Part shown: piece after piece, positions 50,046 to 61,680 of the stretch
Numbering within the stretch: position 1 is the first letter of the stretch
Layout: each line of letters begins with the position of its first letter
Assembly (NCBI GenBank): GCA_023630585.1
Contig: CM042536.1
Location: forward strand, 26,423,404 to 26,487,403
Length of the DNA stretch: 64,000 nt
DNA from: Cranoglanis bouderius
Lineage: Eukaryota; Chordata; Actinopteri; Siluriformes; Cranoglanididae
Direction: 5' to 3'
Program-made: the position numbers and the translations under genes
The notes under the pieces: generated by a model
The model's input: the letters and a program-made list of their open reading frames with translations, nothing else
The model's database searches: none
What the model was told of the DNA's origin: nothing

Positions 50046-52780
50046 TTCTATGGCAATTTCTATGATTATCAAATGCAAATTACAAAATAGTATTTTGTAT
50101 TTTAAATATGCATGTATCATGCAATTACTAAGGTGTGTACGTTGGCTTGTGCTAAAAAAAAAATTAAAAATAAAAAAGGCTTTGTTCTACATGTGAGGTA
50201 ACATCCATGTGGGTCTCTTTGCGCGAGTAAGTGAATGAACGGCATTAACCTGAACCGTTGAACTGCACTGCATTAATTCAAGGAAGCTGTGCTGTCAATC
50301 CCGCAGCCCGGTTCGTTTTTTAGACCATGCAGAGGTCATCTGCCTGCTAACCTGTACTCATACAAAATAGTGTGAAGATGAGGAGTGCAGCGACGGGCCC
50401 CTTTACCTTAATCTCATTTTATCAGCTAGGTGAGACAAAACATGGGGTCGTTCACATGGCAGAGGCAAGCCGTCGGTGTCCCTGCTTTTGTCTGCCGCGC
50501 ATCACGCTTGAACGCCGAAAGAGAAAGATGTCGTGGCAGCGTGTGTGAAAATGACTGATCGCCCTCAACGGTGCGAGATGTGGATGAGTTCTCTCCATTT
50601 TAATGCTGTACACTCATCCTCACATGCCCCCCCCCCAAAACAACCCCACCTCACCCCACCTAACCCCACCCCACCACACCCCCCCTAACCCACTTCCAGC
50701 CTGTTTTGTAGTATTAGAAACTATAAGGACAACTGACAGTTATAACTGAATCCATGTAAAGCTTCACTGCAGCAGTTTGTTAGCTCTAATCCACAGGGAG
50801 AGGCTCTGGGAATGTGGCCTGCTGAGATCTGTTCTGTTTTTATCAACCTAGAGGCACAGCTGCTCGGCCCGAAGCCGAAACCAGCACTGCACTGCATATT
50901 CTCCATTCAGACATTTCTAACATCTTCAGCTTCTTCAGCTTGTCTCTGTATGTAAACATTTCCCTTGACGGAATGAAGAACTATCAAATCATCACTTTGT
51001 CTTGTAGACTGTGCTACTTCACCTGCCTTTTCCGATTATTACTTGTCCCACTGTACGAGACCACAATAAAATCTTGACTGAATTCGATAACAGACTGTGT
51101 GATAACACATGTTCTCCATGTCAGACTATGTGATGACGATCCTCTAATGACAGGAATGTCTCCTATCTGCTTACATCATCAATCAGCGTGATCCAGGCTC
51201 GTGGAGAAAATAGAGTCGTATAAACAGAAATATTCTTGTGAGCTTGAGGTAATAAGGATTGTTTCTTTTCTCTGTCCGTTAGCATGTTTCATTTATGAGT
51301 TTTGTGTCATCCTGTGCCGTCCTCCTATTGGTGGCTTTTAGACGAGTATCGTAACAACGCCCACACTCTGAGATTTTAAGCAAACATTTCGGACACTACC
51401 AGAACCTGTTGTCAGATGTCTTGGTCGCTGTGGCATTAAATTGGCTGCCAGTGAGCACAATACATTATCTAACACGATCTCAACTCGTGACCAAAGAAGT
51501 GTGATTTTTGTCTGCTACAGCAAAATTAGCCTTTACAGTATAAACCCAGCTTAAGGGATTAAAATAAAATAAAATTAAAAAAAAAAAAAAAAATCACAAA
51601 ACAGTATCTTTTGTAGGTTTGTATTTCCTTTGCATATTTGTGGCATGACATGTTCACACATCACAAGGTTAATTGAAACCTTCAAGGCTCAGACAGTGTT
51701 ATCCCTCAGCACTACACTCCTGAAAGCCCATGCTTATTTTTCAGTTATTAGTCTTAAAGCTTGCAGCAAATCTAATAGGAACAGTCTGTCGTTATGAGAG
51801 TTTGGATTGTAGGTCTGGATCTTCTGGGGGTTTAAGGGGTTAATTTTGTGTCCTGAATGTTCTGGGTTATGGATTTGAATCAACCTATCACTATGCCACT
51901 ACCACTGTCTAAAACCTGTCACAGAGTTCATTGTTTGTTATGCAATATTGCGTTGGCAGGCTTCTTTAGATTGCTAAGAGCCCTGATTAATGATCAGGAT
52001 GATGTTTCCTGCTTATATCGGGTTTCCGTAACTTATTCTAACTCATTTTTTATTATGCAGAATTATTAGTTATCTGTTAATTGTTAACTGTTATCAATTA
52101 CTATTACAGTTGCAATAAATATTATAGTTCTAACCATAATTGAAATGATGCCAGTTAAACTAATATGATTCACATAGGAAGAAATCTGAAGCTGAATAAT
52201 TAAAAAAAAACACACACTTCAATAATGATCCAAGTGCAGTTTTAACAAAACTAGGAATTATGCTATTAATCTGAAATAAATAAAAAAAACAGGTTTTGTG
52301 TGTGAAATGTTAATTTAAAAAGAAAAAGCCCATGGTTCCAATAAATACATTTAATAGTGCCTAATATTTGACTAATTTGATTATACTCATGAAATTAATA
52401 TGTGCTGCGACCACAAAGGAGTCTTTTGAATTATCGGAATTTCTTTTACACTAAAAGAATGCAAAGTCTGAAAGTCTGAAAATCCCTGAATTACAGAGGC
52501 AAAAAAAAATGTAACTGATTCCAGACAGAATCTAAAGCCCTGTACAACTGTGTTAAGAAATCTACAAACACCAAAAGCAACTATAGCTAATGTCTTTCCC
52601 TTTGTTCTAATAATGTGTTGACTGTTGCTAAAGCCCATGTATTAACTTTCTACTATTACCTGACTGTAATTGTTTTCTCTTTCTCATTTCAGCTGTCATT
52701 CATTAGTGGCGGCACCTCCTTAAGCTCTGTATTTGTTTGTTTTGCTTCACAGGGGCCAAATCCCCATCATACTCTGACAG
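50046..52780. other. Intergenic, no gene seen; complex blocks near 50240-50560 and 50720-50940
   Basis: Those two blocks are GC-balanced and free of repeats, separated by a C-rich simple stretch (50625-50695). The rest is AT-rich. ORFs lack family support. Confidence 0.4.
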
Positions 52781-52833
52781 ACACACACACACACACACGC
52801 ACACAAACACACACACACACACACACACACACA
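52781..52833. repeat. (CA)n microsatellite, interrupted
   Basis: CA units with CG and AA interruptions. Confidence 0.95.
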
Positions 52834-53009
52834 TGCGAGGCAGAGGAGATTGAGGCAGAGGTAGAATCAGAGAGAATAAAGCAAAAAAAAAAAGAGAGAA
52901 GGACAAGGAGGACAGAAGGAACCTGATGCTTCTGCGCCTTGTTAACAAGAAAGGTGTTTGTTTTTTTTACCTTTCCTTTCCTTCTTTTCTTTTTCTTCCT
53001 CCCCCTCTC

Positions 53010-53410
53010 CAGGAGGCAAGAGCCAAGCGCTGGACTCTGGGTGGCTCTAGTGGAGGAATCAGGGGGGGTTTCTCCAGAGAGCTCCATGGCCTTTTCTTAA
53101 ATCAGGCTCTGCTTTTTTTTTTTTTTTGTTTGCGTTTCCTATGATTGAGAACACATTGGCCAGGGCCGATCCTTGCTGGGGTCCCTCTCCCCGGGGTCGC
53201 CCCTTCTCCTTCCTCTGCTTAGAACTGCAGCCGGAGCCTGACCCCCAAGAGAAAGGTCCCGCTGCGAGATGACCCTCCACTGCCCCCAACAGGGGGTGAC
53301 CTGCATGCCACCGGCTGTCCCTTCGGTCCCTATACGAACTCCCAAACACGCACACAGATACTGCACCCGTCCCCCACGGAGGAACTCTGATCCTCTCGTA
53401 TTACCTGAGT
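53010..53410. promoter_or_regulatory. GC-rich candidate regulatory block
   Basis: An island of GC-rich unique sequence in AT-rich DNA. The minus strand has ggccaatgtg (CCAAT-type) and ggaaacgcaaacaaa (forkhead-like). The minus-strand frames (53059-53355, 53139-53429) show no family features. It could also be an unrecognised exon; conservation untested. Confidence 0.25.
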
Positions 53411-54695
53411 ACCTATATGAATTACACACTTTCTTTTGCAGTAATAGTATGTGTTAAGTTATCAGAATTATGAGTCTGTAAGTCTTTCTACTCTACGCAT
53501 TGTGTTCCGTATTCGTACGAGTGCACACGCACGTGTTTGGATAAGTCCAAACGGCAAGGCCACCAAATCCGTATGGTCCTGCTTCCCTCAGGAAGACTGC
53601 ACTGAGGTTCAACATAAACAGGACATTGAATCATGAGCTGGCGCATGCGGCCTCTGCCATCACTCGCGGCTCAGCCGCACACAGAGACAGCCTTTCAGGA
53701 ACTCGCCTCGCCTGGCAGCGACGGGTTTTGGTGGAGGTGCCTAACCGCACATGGCAAAACATTCAAAATCCTGTCTCTGTTGGTAAATTTTACTCCACGC
53801 TGATTTGACAGCCCCATATTGCGGTTTGTAATGTTCCCTGTACTTAAATAGAAAAGACTTTTAGCTTCGTAGAAACCTTGTTTTTAGAGAAAATACTGCT
53901 TTTGAGACGTTTGCTTACCTCGATGGTGTAGCTTGAAGTGCACGCCGAAGGATTACAGGTTTAGATATGAAACACTCTTATACAATTCGCTAATGTATAT
54001 TGAAAACATCTACATTTATTTTAAACATGTCCTAAAACGTCCTGTTTTGCTTAAATTCAGGCCCTTGATGATGCCGGTCTTTATTGGATTGCTATGCAAC
54101 AGGTGTCAAGAACTGTTAAATATTACAGTGCTGACACTAATGCTAAGAACTGTGTACTGTTTTTCTGAGAACAGTTAAGAGAAGCCTGGATCTAATCTGT
54201 GTTTTTCCCCCCACATTTAACCCTTAGATTCCAAGGAACAACAGACAGTAACACATCTTTACTCTTCTTTCTCCATGTTGTTGCTTGAGAAATGTTGGGA
54301 ATCGATGAAGAAAGCATGAATATAATCAATATTTGAAGCACTCGAGGAAAAAAAGAGAAAGATGAGGGCAGTGCACCTGTTCACCAAAGGGGTGTGAACG
54401 TATGGTAGCAAAATGACCCATAACACGGCTGTCAACACCATGTCTGTGAGCCGCCAAAACACTGCCATTCCAATGTGAGAGATTAATGTGAAAAGTTAAT
54501 GTGAATTGAAACCAAGGCTTATCAATTATTCAGGACTGAATATCATAGAATGCACACACATAATAAAAGTACCAAAAACTGATGCTCAATAAAAACAAGT
54601 TTTTTTTATTCACAAAAATGTTATCATTATTAAAAAAAAATTAATAATATGGCCATGTTTGTGGCCTCTTCTCTCATATTAAGTGTCTCCTTCCT
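53411..54695. other. Intergenic, no gene seen
   Basis: 53500-53800 is GC-balanced unique sequence; the rest AT-rich. ORFs lack family features. Confidence 0.45.
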
Positions 54696-54699
54696 GGGT

Positions 54700-55260
54700 A
54701 TTATGTGATGACTAAAACACTTGGAGGCGTGCTGTTATAGGAAAATAATCAACAATGAAGTGGCGTAATGTTGAATGACACAAAGTGACTTATTGTTACC
54801 AAGCCTGAAGTTGATTACTTTCCAATAACAGCACATCCCTGATTCCTCTTATAACACAGCAGTTTGCAAATGATAAAACTTTTTTCATTCATTAATGAAC
54901 AACACATTGTATATTTTTTAATCAATTGTAGTTACATTTAATGGTGTAGAATGTTTACAAGCCAAGTTATTTCCTGTTATCATGTTACTAAGAAACCAGA
55001 AAGGGCAAACCGTTAGGTCCTCTGTTCTGAAGACTCTCTCATGACAGAACACTGATTGACTGTGCTGGCACTGGAGACTCCTTCCATAAATGTTAAGTAA
55101 ACTTCTCCTTATAGAAAACTTCACCATATCAACGATTAAACGATTTTATCTGTTAAATAACATGCTTTTGCACTCGTTTATTATAAGCCTCACATTATAA
55201 TTGTGACCATATGTAATTCCCTGTGAATACGTTGTTACTATAGAAACGATAACCTTTTAG
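54700..55260 (-). repeat. Unnamed dispersed repeat with fold-back motif, copy iv (longest)
   Basis: Two inverted 25-bp arms, 54729-54753 and 54810-54834 (gtgctgttataggaaaataa at the first), differ at two positions by eye. The reverse complement of the right part matches copy i (ggtgaag(t/c)ttttct.., gaaggagtctccagtgc). No ORF. Confidence 0.7.
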
Positions 55261-55269
55261 AGTGAGCAC

Positions 55270-56150
55270 ATCTGTGATTTGTCTTATAACCGGAACTATT
55301 GTCAGAGCTGCTGTTATGGAAAATTCATCACCACCTTCTGACCGATCAGATTTGAGAATTCGAAAGTGTTGTGGTTTCTCAAAGAGTAAATTCTGTCCTC
55401 CAAGCAGTCTCAATCAGGCAATATCCTTGAGTCTACAATATTATTTTCAAAATTTTTCATGCGACGCTTCTAAGAAAAAGATGAACCTTAATCATTTTAT
55501 TGTTCTGTGCTGTGTGTTCAGTCTGCTCAGGAAGAGGTGCAGGCTAACTGAGAGGCTAGATCTGACTAAACCGTGTTGGGACTTGTTTATAGAGCCCTGG
55601 TCTTCTTGATCAAAGCTGCACAGGCACCTTCACCTGCTCCTCTGGAGAAACAAAGGAGCGTAAGCGGGCCAGAAATAGCGCTGTGAGAAAGCTTCCTCCC
55701 GGGCCAGAGAACACGCCATCAAAGACCACGAATGATTGCTGCTGTGTGTGTGGCAGATGAGGATCAAACCCCCAAAAGCTCTCCTTGTATCACAGAACCC
55801 GTTTGAGAGTTAGACTCTGGTCTTTATTGCTTAAGCTCCCCACTTTAGGTGTGGTTATCACAAATCGTCATGTTTTTGTACCGCTCCAGCAAGTGACCAA
55901 GAATGAGCAAGTCAGTGTGTCTAATCGACTGACTGTGTTATTACTGATATATTGTGACAGTCTACTTATACAACTAACTGATCATTTCGAATTAATAAGC
56001 AATCCTACTCAGAGCTATTCACTTCAGATTTGGAAATTAGGTGTTTATGGAAATGTCTAAATGGATGGATTGTTTATGTTAGATAGCGTTGCTTTAAAAT
56101 AAAAAAGTAATTATACAATCTTAAAAGCTAAACCAAACATTGTATATACA
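55270..56150. other. Intergenic; complex block at 55490-55790
   Basis: 55490-55790 is GC-balanced, repeat-free (for example cttgatcaaagctgcacagg, a TCF/LEF-like ATCAAAG word) and may be regulatory. ORFs have no family support. Confidence 0.35.
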
Positions 56151-56155
56151 GTATA

Positions 56156-56697
56156 CAGTACTGTACAAAGGTTTAGGCACCCTATTTTTTTTTTAGTACA
56201 AACTTTGTTATAGATTTTTTTATTTTATGACTTCTACATTATTAACTCAGTACAAAAAACATTTTAGATTCCCAAACATTAGTTTTCTAGCACAAAAGTA
56301 AATGTTACAAAAAAATGTTTGTATGTCATTAAAGAAAGCAGCATATTACGTAAGAGACACTTTTCAGACAAAAAACATAATGAAGGCTGCTGGGTTTTGC
56401 TGCAAAAATAAGAAGCGAGTGTGAAAATCAAAGTCTCCAGAAGAACTGTGTCTGGTTCTGCAAGATGCTCAATAAAACTTACCAGCTCATTTCCTTATAA
56501 AACTGCACTAATTGTACCAGAGACTATTTATTTATTTATTTATTTATTTGTCACACCAAATATTGACTTTGTTTCATTTACTACTGTTTACTGCTCTTTA
56601 TAGTATTCTTTTTTTAAATGTTTAATTTAATTATTTTGAAGGCATCTTTGCGCTACAGCATTTCTTTGCATGTGCCTAAAACCTTTGCACAGTACTG
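56156..56697 (+). mobile_element. CAGTACTG-ended miniature element, longest copy (542 bp)
   Basis: Left end cagtactgtacaaaggttta, right end (reverse complement) cagtactgtgcaaaggtttt, both with TA flanks. The interior is non-coding and includes a (TTTA)n stretch. Relatives at 14567 and 32392. TA target and CAGT ends suggest a Tc1/mariner-mobilised element. Confidence 0.9.
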
Positions 56698-56699
56698 TA

Positions 56700-57980
56700 T
56701 ATATATATATATATGTATAAAAGTAATATTAAGTTATCTTTCCTGTAGAATTATGGCAAAAGAAAGAAAAGTGGACCTAAAACGTCTCTTCGAGATATAA
56801 TTACAAGTGGGATTTTCACAGAGTTTCTGACTGGATACCCTTCAACCTTTCATTACGATGGAGAGTGTTAGTGGTCAATGGTGGTAAAATCTTTATTTCT
56901 TTAAATAATTGTGTGTTTACATTATGTCAGAATTACAGTAATTACAAGATGACGGCTTTGAGTTTCTTCCTGGTGCTGTTCATCTTCCTGAACTTTGGAA
57001 GTTAGTCAGTTCTATAATTGGATACACTGACAACTATTGCAGCTAGTTATCTGAACCATAATGTGAATTAACAAAGAAAGCTACCATCTAAAAGGCTAAG
57101 CTACACAATACTGATTGTTACGAGTTAATTGCATAAAGTGCTGTGGTTCTTTCGGCTGTGATTGCTTATAATATGACATCACCATGATGACACTGACAAG
57201 TCTGAGATTTGAATTTCCATTGTTTTTATTTTTTTGTTGTTGTTTTTAGTTTGTTTTTTTGTTTTGTTTTGTTTTTACAAATTGCAAGCTTGTAGTTAAT
57301 TTCAATTCCAATTCCATCTTGAGATCTTCCCAATCTGAAAGGAAGAAAGAATTTCCAGACAGCACACACGTACACACACATCCAACTACTACTGACACAA
57401 CGTACACAAGTTACGTCTCAGTGACGTCATATAGACCTCATTTGACACCATTTTTGATCGCTCAATGCATCGTCTTAATATTCTGTTTTTTATAGCTTTA
57501 GACAAGTTGGAATACATGTTCAGTTTCTGATGGTAGTGAATCATTTGTTAGCTGGCCAAATGAACCGGAAAAGTCAGTTATGTAGTTCACAGGAAGAAAT
57601 TTTATATTTATGAATTTATACTCAAGGCTGGCTGAGATTATCCAAAAAAAAAAGTATGCAGTTATTACTATGTCTTCCCATTTAGCAAATGAGCTGCACA
57701 GAATGTTAAGAAATAAATTGTACAATATGTTCTCACATACATGTACTGTATATGTATGCTTTTTTTTATTTTTCACTCATTAGGGTTCCAGTGGCGTCAA
57801 GATGCAGAAAGTTGTGGTTGAAAGGTTTCGGTTTCTGACAATGTTCTTCACAACCTGCATTTCTCTCTTAGTAGCCTTGCTGGATTGGGTCACATTGTAC
57901 TATTTTACAACAATAAAAAAAACCTGCATTACTGTCAAATCAATTACTGCATCTGTCAAAACCACATCTATCAGGAGTAG
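56700..57980. other. Intergenic, no gene seen
   Basis: AT-rich; T-runs near 57225-57275. Nothing assignable. Confidence 0.5.
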
Positions 57981-57984
57981 CTGA

Positions 57985-58430
57985 ACTTTGACTGCAGCTC
58001 ATATTTCTTTAACCCCTTCCCCCCTCCAGCTTCATAAACAATTACATACAGCGTCGGATCCATTCAAAAACCCAAAAAGCAACCTCTGCTGTTATCTTCA
58101 ATCTCTGGATCGTTATGGAATATCCATCAAATAAATTAAGTAGCCTAAGTGTCAGTCCCACATACAGTGTGCTAAGGATTTATGGATATATATTTTTTTC
58201 CCAAGGTGCAATGCGTTATAGTAATTTGACAGACAAGTTGTTGGAAGAAAGTCTCAGAGCTTCCCATAAGTTTCCTGTCGCTGATAAGAAAGGTAAACAT
58301 GGTTTGTACTCTCAAAGCAGACACACCAAGCAGCACCTTCAGGAAGAGCAGCGGTGCTCCGTACAGCTTTGTAATTTAAGGCAGAGGTCAATCCTGGGCT
58401 TTACAAAGTGAGGAAGCGCCCGCCGGTTCA
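57985..58430. promoter_or_regulatory. Candidate regulatory block upstream of foxl2
   Basis: Complex sequence about 2 kb before foxl2, with cttcataaacaattac (forkhead/Sox-like), ctgctgttatcttcaat and tcgctgataagaaagg. Conservation untested. Confidence 0.3.
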
Positions 58431-59080
58431 TTAGGGCTGTAATAGGAACTCTACACCATGAAGAACACAAAAGTCCAGTATGTAGGGTTCACTTCATCTT
58501 TAAAAACTTAAACGGACACTTACAGTTTCATAAAGCCACCAAGATCTTGACCATATCATTACAACCAACTTGCACTTACCTCAAATAATATAGGCTACAG
58601 CAATATAATCTAATAATCTCAAAAATCATATTAAGTGATTTCAAATGCTACCAAGCAATATCTATCAAGACATTATGCTTCTCTTGACATTCCTCTATGG
58701 CTTTCTGAACACTGCAGTAGTAGCCTATGGGCTGAATGTTGAGCTTTAGTTCAGTCCAGGCTAAATAAAATGAAGGAGATGTGCGCTGTCCCGCTGACCT
58801 GCAGAGCTCATATCCCTCCGCATTCCTGCACTCTGAACCGTAAACATCCTCATTTCAAAGCAGCAGGCAGGAAGTTTAAAAACCGTTTTAAATCTCCCTA
58901 AAATATCACCCTTTGCTTGCAGAGATTCAGAAATGACGTCTTGCAGTGTGGGTCTTCTTCAATTGTGAAACTGAAACAGTGCCTTGCTAAGCACTAAAGT
59001 CTTTATTGTTTGACATCATCACTTTTATTATATTATAAAATAGTTATGTGATTTATAATTGATGAATTTATAACTGGGCA

Positions 59081-59142
<62 letters not shown>
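59081..59142. repeat. (ATT)n microsatellite
   Basis: About 20 units. Confidence 0.97.
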
Positions 59143-59190
59143 CATTTCATGAAGCAGTAGCAACAGCAAGTATTGTTCCATTGGGACAAT

Positions 59191-59191
59191 T

Positions 59192-59232
<41 letters not shown>
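59191..59232. repeat. (GAT)n microsatellite
   Basis: About 13 units. Confidence 0.97.
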
Positions 59233-59233
<1 letters not shown>

Positions 59234-59994
59234 AGATAATACTAATAAGGTATAGCACTAAACTGTACCTTTCCTTGCCATGAGGATGGTGCCCTCATGG
59301 ATACCTGTATGTCTTTTATGTAAATCTTTTCCCTGGAATGGGAATATATAGATTTTTTTTAAAAAATGATTTAAGATACATAAATGGACCATAATTAGTT
59401 TTTAGTGTAAAGCTTCCTAGGTGAAAGATACACACGAAATGTCCAAAATGTGACCTGAATAGTACAGTTTATTACCTTTTTTTCTACTCAGAGAGTGTAC
59501 TGATATAATGTCTTCTTATTCTTATTCTTATTATTTAAGAGTCATGGACATAGCCCACATTTAAGTCTCTACTATTACTATTTTTTCTGGTCAGTCAATA
59601 GGGAGGTGAGTGGATGGAAGGTGTTGACATACAGGGCAATGCTGTTGCACCTGCACAAGTCAGCCACTGAGCCTCCTGTTGCATGGGTGGTTTAAAAAAC
59701 AAAAACAAACAAACAAAAAAAACAACTTTCCTCTTTTCCTCTCCAAACCAATTATCTGCCTTTATTAAACTTGAATATAAGGCTAATTCACAAAACAAGA
59801 GAATTATTTGGGTAATTAGCTGAGCTACATTAAAAACAAAAGCCCCAGAGCTATTACATTAAGGTCTATCTTATTCCAATTGTTTTGACCATATTAAGAA
59901 ATTCTAAATATCGGATTGCATAATATTGTGTGTGTCCATAGTAGCCAATTTTAACTTTAAACGAGGACACTGATACTCTTGCTTCGCAGTCAGA

Positions 59995-60420
59995 GAGAGC
60001 GAGAGAGAGAGAGTGTGTGTGTATGTGTGTGTGTGTGTGTGACGAAAGCGGAACCCAGAGCTTCGTCAGAGCGCAGGTCTGTGGGCGAATAGGATGCGCC
60101 AAACGCAGAAGAAAGCGCCGTGTGAGCTTTTAGAGGAAACAAGCGGCAGAAGTGCGCGGCGCGATTTGGAGTTTGAGGACACGGAGTTGTGAGACGCGCA
60201 CACACATCGCGGGAGAAGTTGTTTCCATTTCCATGGCGCCTCAGTAGTTCAGGCCGTTGAAAAGGCATGCAAAGAAGAGGACGTAATTCCTAAATTACCA
60301 GGTACGTGAGCGCACAGAGAGGTGGCTCGCGTGGCTCGTGCCTTTTATCTCCATTGTAACCTGTCTCGATTTGTGTTTTGTGTTGATGTTTTGGTTTGTT
60401 TTTGTTATGTTTCAGGAGCG
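59995..60420 (+). promoter_or_regulatory. foxl2 5' region: GA/GT tract, GC-rich leader, candidate 5' UTR intron, two upstream ORFs
   Basis: A (GA)n(GT)n tract (59995-60040) precedes a CpG-rich leader. Two short upstream ORFs lie in it: ATG at 60233 (four codons, MAPQ, strong ccATGG context) and ATG at 60266 (eight codons, MQRRGRNS). A consensus donor (ccag|gtacgtgag, GT at 60302) and acceptor (tatgtttcag, ending 60415) would remove a 114-bp intron just before the foxl2 ATG. The transcription start is unknown, so these are proposals. Confidence 0.5.
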
Positions 60421-61332
60421 ATGGCATCTTACCACGGCTTAGAGGGTGACGCAATGGCCCTGATGGTGCACGACACCAACGCGGTGAAGACGGAGGAGTT
60501 CGTGAAGGACGAGCCGGTCCGGACCGAAACGAGCTCGGAGAAAGCGGACCCGTCCCAGAAGCCGCCCTACTCCTACGTGGCCCTCATAGCCATGGCCATA
60601 CGCGAGAGCTCGGAGAAGCGCCTGACCCTGTCAGGGATCTATCAGTACATTATCAACAAGTTCCCCTTTTATGAGAAGAACAAGAAGGGTTGGCAGAACA
60701 GCATCCGCCACAACCTGAGTCTGAACGAGTGCTTCATCAAAGTGCCGCGTGAAGGTGGCGGAGAGCGCAAAGGGAATTACTGGACGCTGGACCCGGCGTG
60801 CGAGGACATGTTTGAGAAGGGGAATTACCGGCGCCGACGGCGGATGAAGCGGCCTTTCAGGCCTCCAGCGGCCCATTTCCAGCCCGGCAAGTCTCTGTTC
60901 GGCGCAGACGGCTACGGTTACCTGTCGCCTCCCAAGTACATCCAACCGAGCTTCATGAACAATGCCTGGCCGCTCGCTCAGCCTCCTCCTCCGCCGCCTC
61001 CGCCGCCCATGTCGTCGTACGCGTCGTGCCAGATGGGAAGCGGCGACGTGAGCGCCATCAACGTGAAAGGCCTTTCCACCGCGTCCTACAACCCGTACTC
61101 CCGCATGCAGGCCATGGGCCTTCCGAGCGTCATGAACTCGTATAACGGCGTGAGCCATCACCAGCACCAGGCGCAGCAGCTAAGCGGAGCGACGTCCGCG
61201 CCTTCACCCGTACCAGGCAACAGCGCGGCGGGCCTCCAGTTCGCCTGCGCCGCGCGTCAGCCCACCGACCTCTACTCGTACTGGGACCACGAAGCCAAGC
61301 ATTCAGCCTTGCACTCTCGGATTGACATTTAA
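60421..61332 (+). CDS. foxl2: Forkhead box protein L2
   Basis: Nuclear winged-helix transcription factor of ovarian differentiation and maintenance, cranial mesenchyme and pituitary. 303 residues, one coding exon as in other vertebrates. The ATG at 60421 is the first in-frame one and begins MASY as the family does. Two sumoylation-type motifs (VKTE 22-25, VKDE 28-31). Forkhead domain about residues 46-141: QKPPYSYVALIAMAIRES, recognition helix NSIRHNLSLNECF (93-105), wing GGGERKGNYWTLDP. The basic tail RRRRRMKRPFRPP is identical in kind to known FOXL2. Then SLFGADGYGYLSPPKY, a nine-proline run at 188-196, and the conserved C-terminus SYWDHEAKHSALHSRIDI. No polyalanine tract, as expected for fish. 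The shortened segment before SYWD suggests the foxl2b-type paralogue, but foxl2a is not excluded. Confidence 0.95.
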   Translation: MASYHGLEGDAMALMVHDTNAVKTEEFVKDEPVRTETSSEKADPSQKPPYSYVALIAMAIRESSEKRLTLSGIYQYIINKFPFYEKNKKGWQNSIRHNLSLNECFIKVPREGGGERKGNYWTLDPACEDMFEKGNYRRRRRMKRPFRPPAAHFQPGKSLFGADGYGYLSPPKYIQPSFMNNAWPLAQPPPPPPPPPMSSYASCQMGSGDVSAINVKGLSTASYNPYSRMQAMGLPSVMNSYNGVSHHQHQAQQLSGATSAPSPVPGNSAAGLQFACAARQPTDLYSYWDHEAKHSALHSRIDI

Positions 61333-61680
61333 ACGAGAGCCACAAAACTGGAAACTGCTTTGACGACTCTGTGTTGTGAACGTTTTCTAGGCCGTCTGGG
61401 AGGTCTCTTTTACATTTCTTTCCCTCTCGAGACTTACACGGAATAGAAACAGGGTAGCTCTGAAGAAAGCAAAAAAAATAAAAATAAAAAATATCCCCAG
61501 GGTTGGATTAATCCTTGTAGAGCTTCAATTGATAGATACATACAGATGTTCATTTATCAGTACGCGTATTAATTCAACACTGAAAATTTGGCTCTGAAGT
61601 GCAGGTCCAGCTTATAAGGATCTCTCCTGCACACTTACATTTTCAATGTGAAATTATCTTTTACAGCACAGAATAAACTC
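61333..61680 (+). other. foxl2 3' UTR (probable)
   Basis: Follows the stop codon. Candidate poly(A) signals are overlapping AATAAA-type words near 61478-61490 and a clean AATAAA at 61672-61677. Confidence 0.5.

Larger units (their letters stand above)
58431..59990. other. foxl2 upstream spacer with trinucleotide repeats
   Basis: (TTA)n and (GAT)n tracts separated by about 50 bp; otherwise AT-rich, no gene seen. Confidence 0.6.

Noticed and set aside
52767..53429. Overlapping minus-strand ORFs of about 100 codons
   Set aside because: They cross CA and poly-T tracts or GC-rich unique sequence without family features; kept only as a possible regulatory island.
59081..59232. CRISPR-like alternation of repeats
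   Set aside because: Two simple trinucleotide microsatellites; no spacer-repeat structure, and the genome is eukaryotic.
60322..60420. N-terminal 33-residue extension of foxl2
   Set aside because: It starts at GTG, not ATG, and runs through the candidate 5' UTR intron; the family start MASY is at 60421.
60631..61167. 178-codon minus-strand ORF opposite foxl2
   Set aside because: Shadow of the GC-rich foxl2 coding frame; no domain and no start context.
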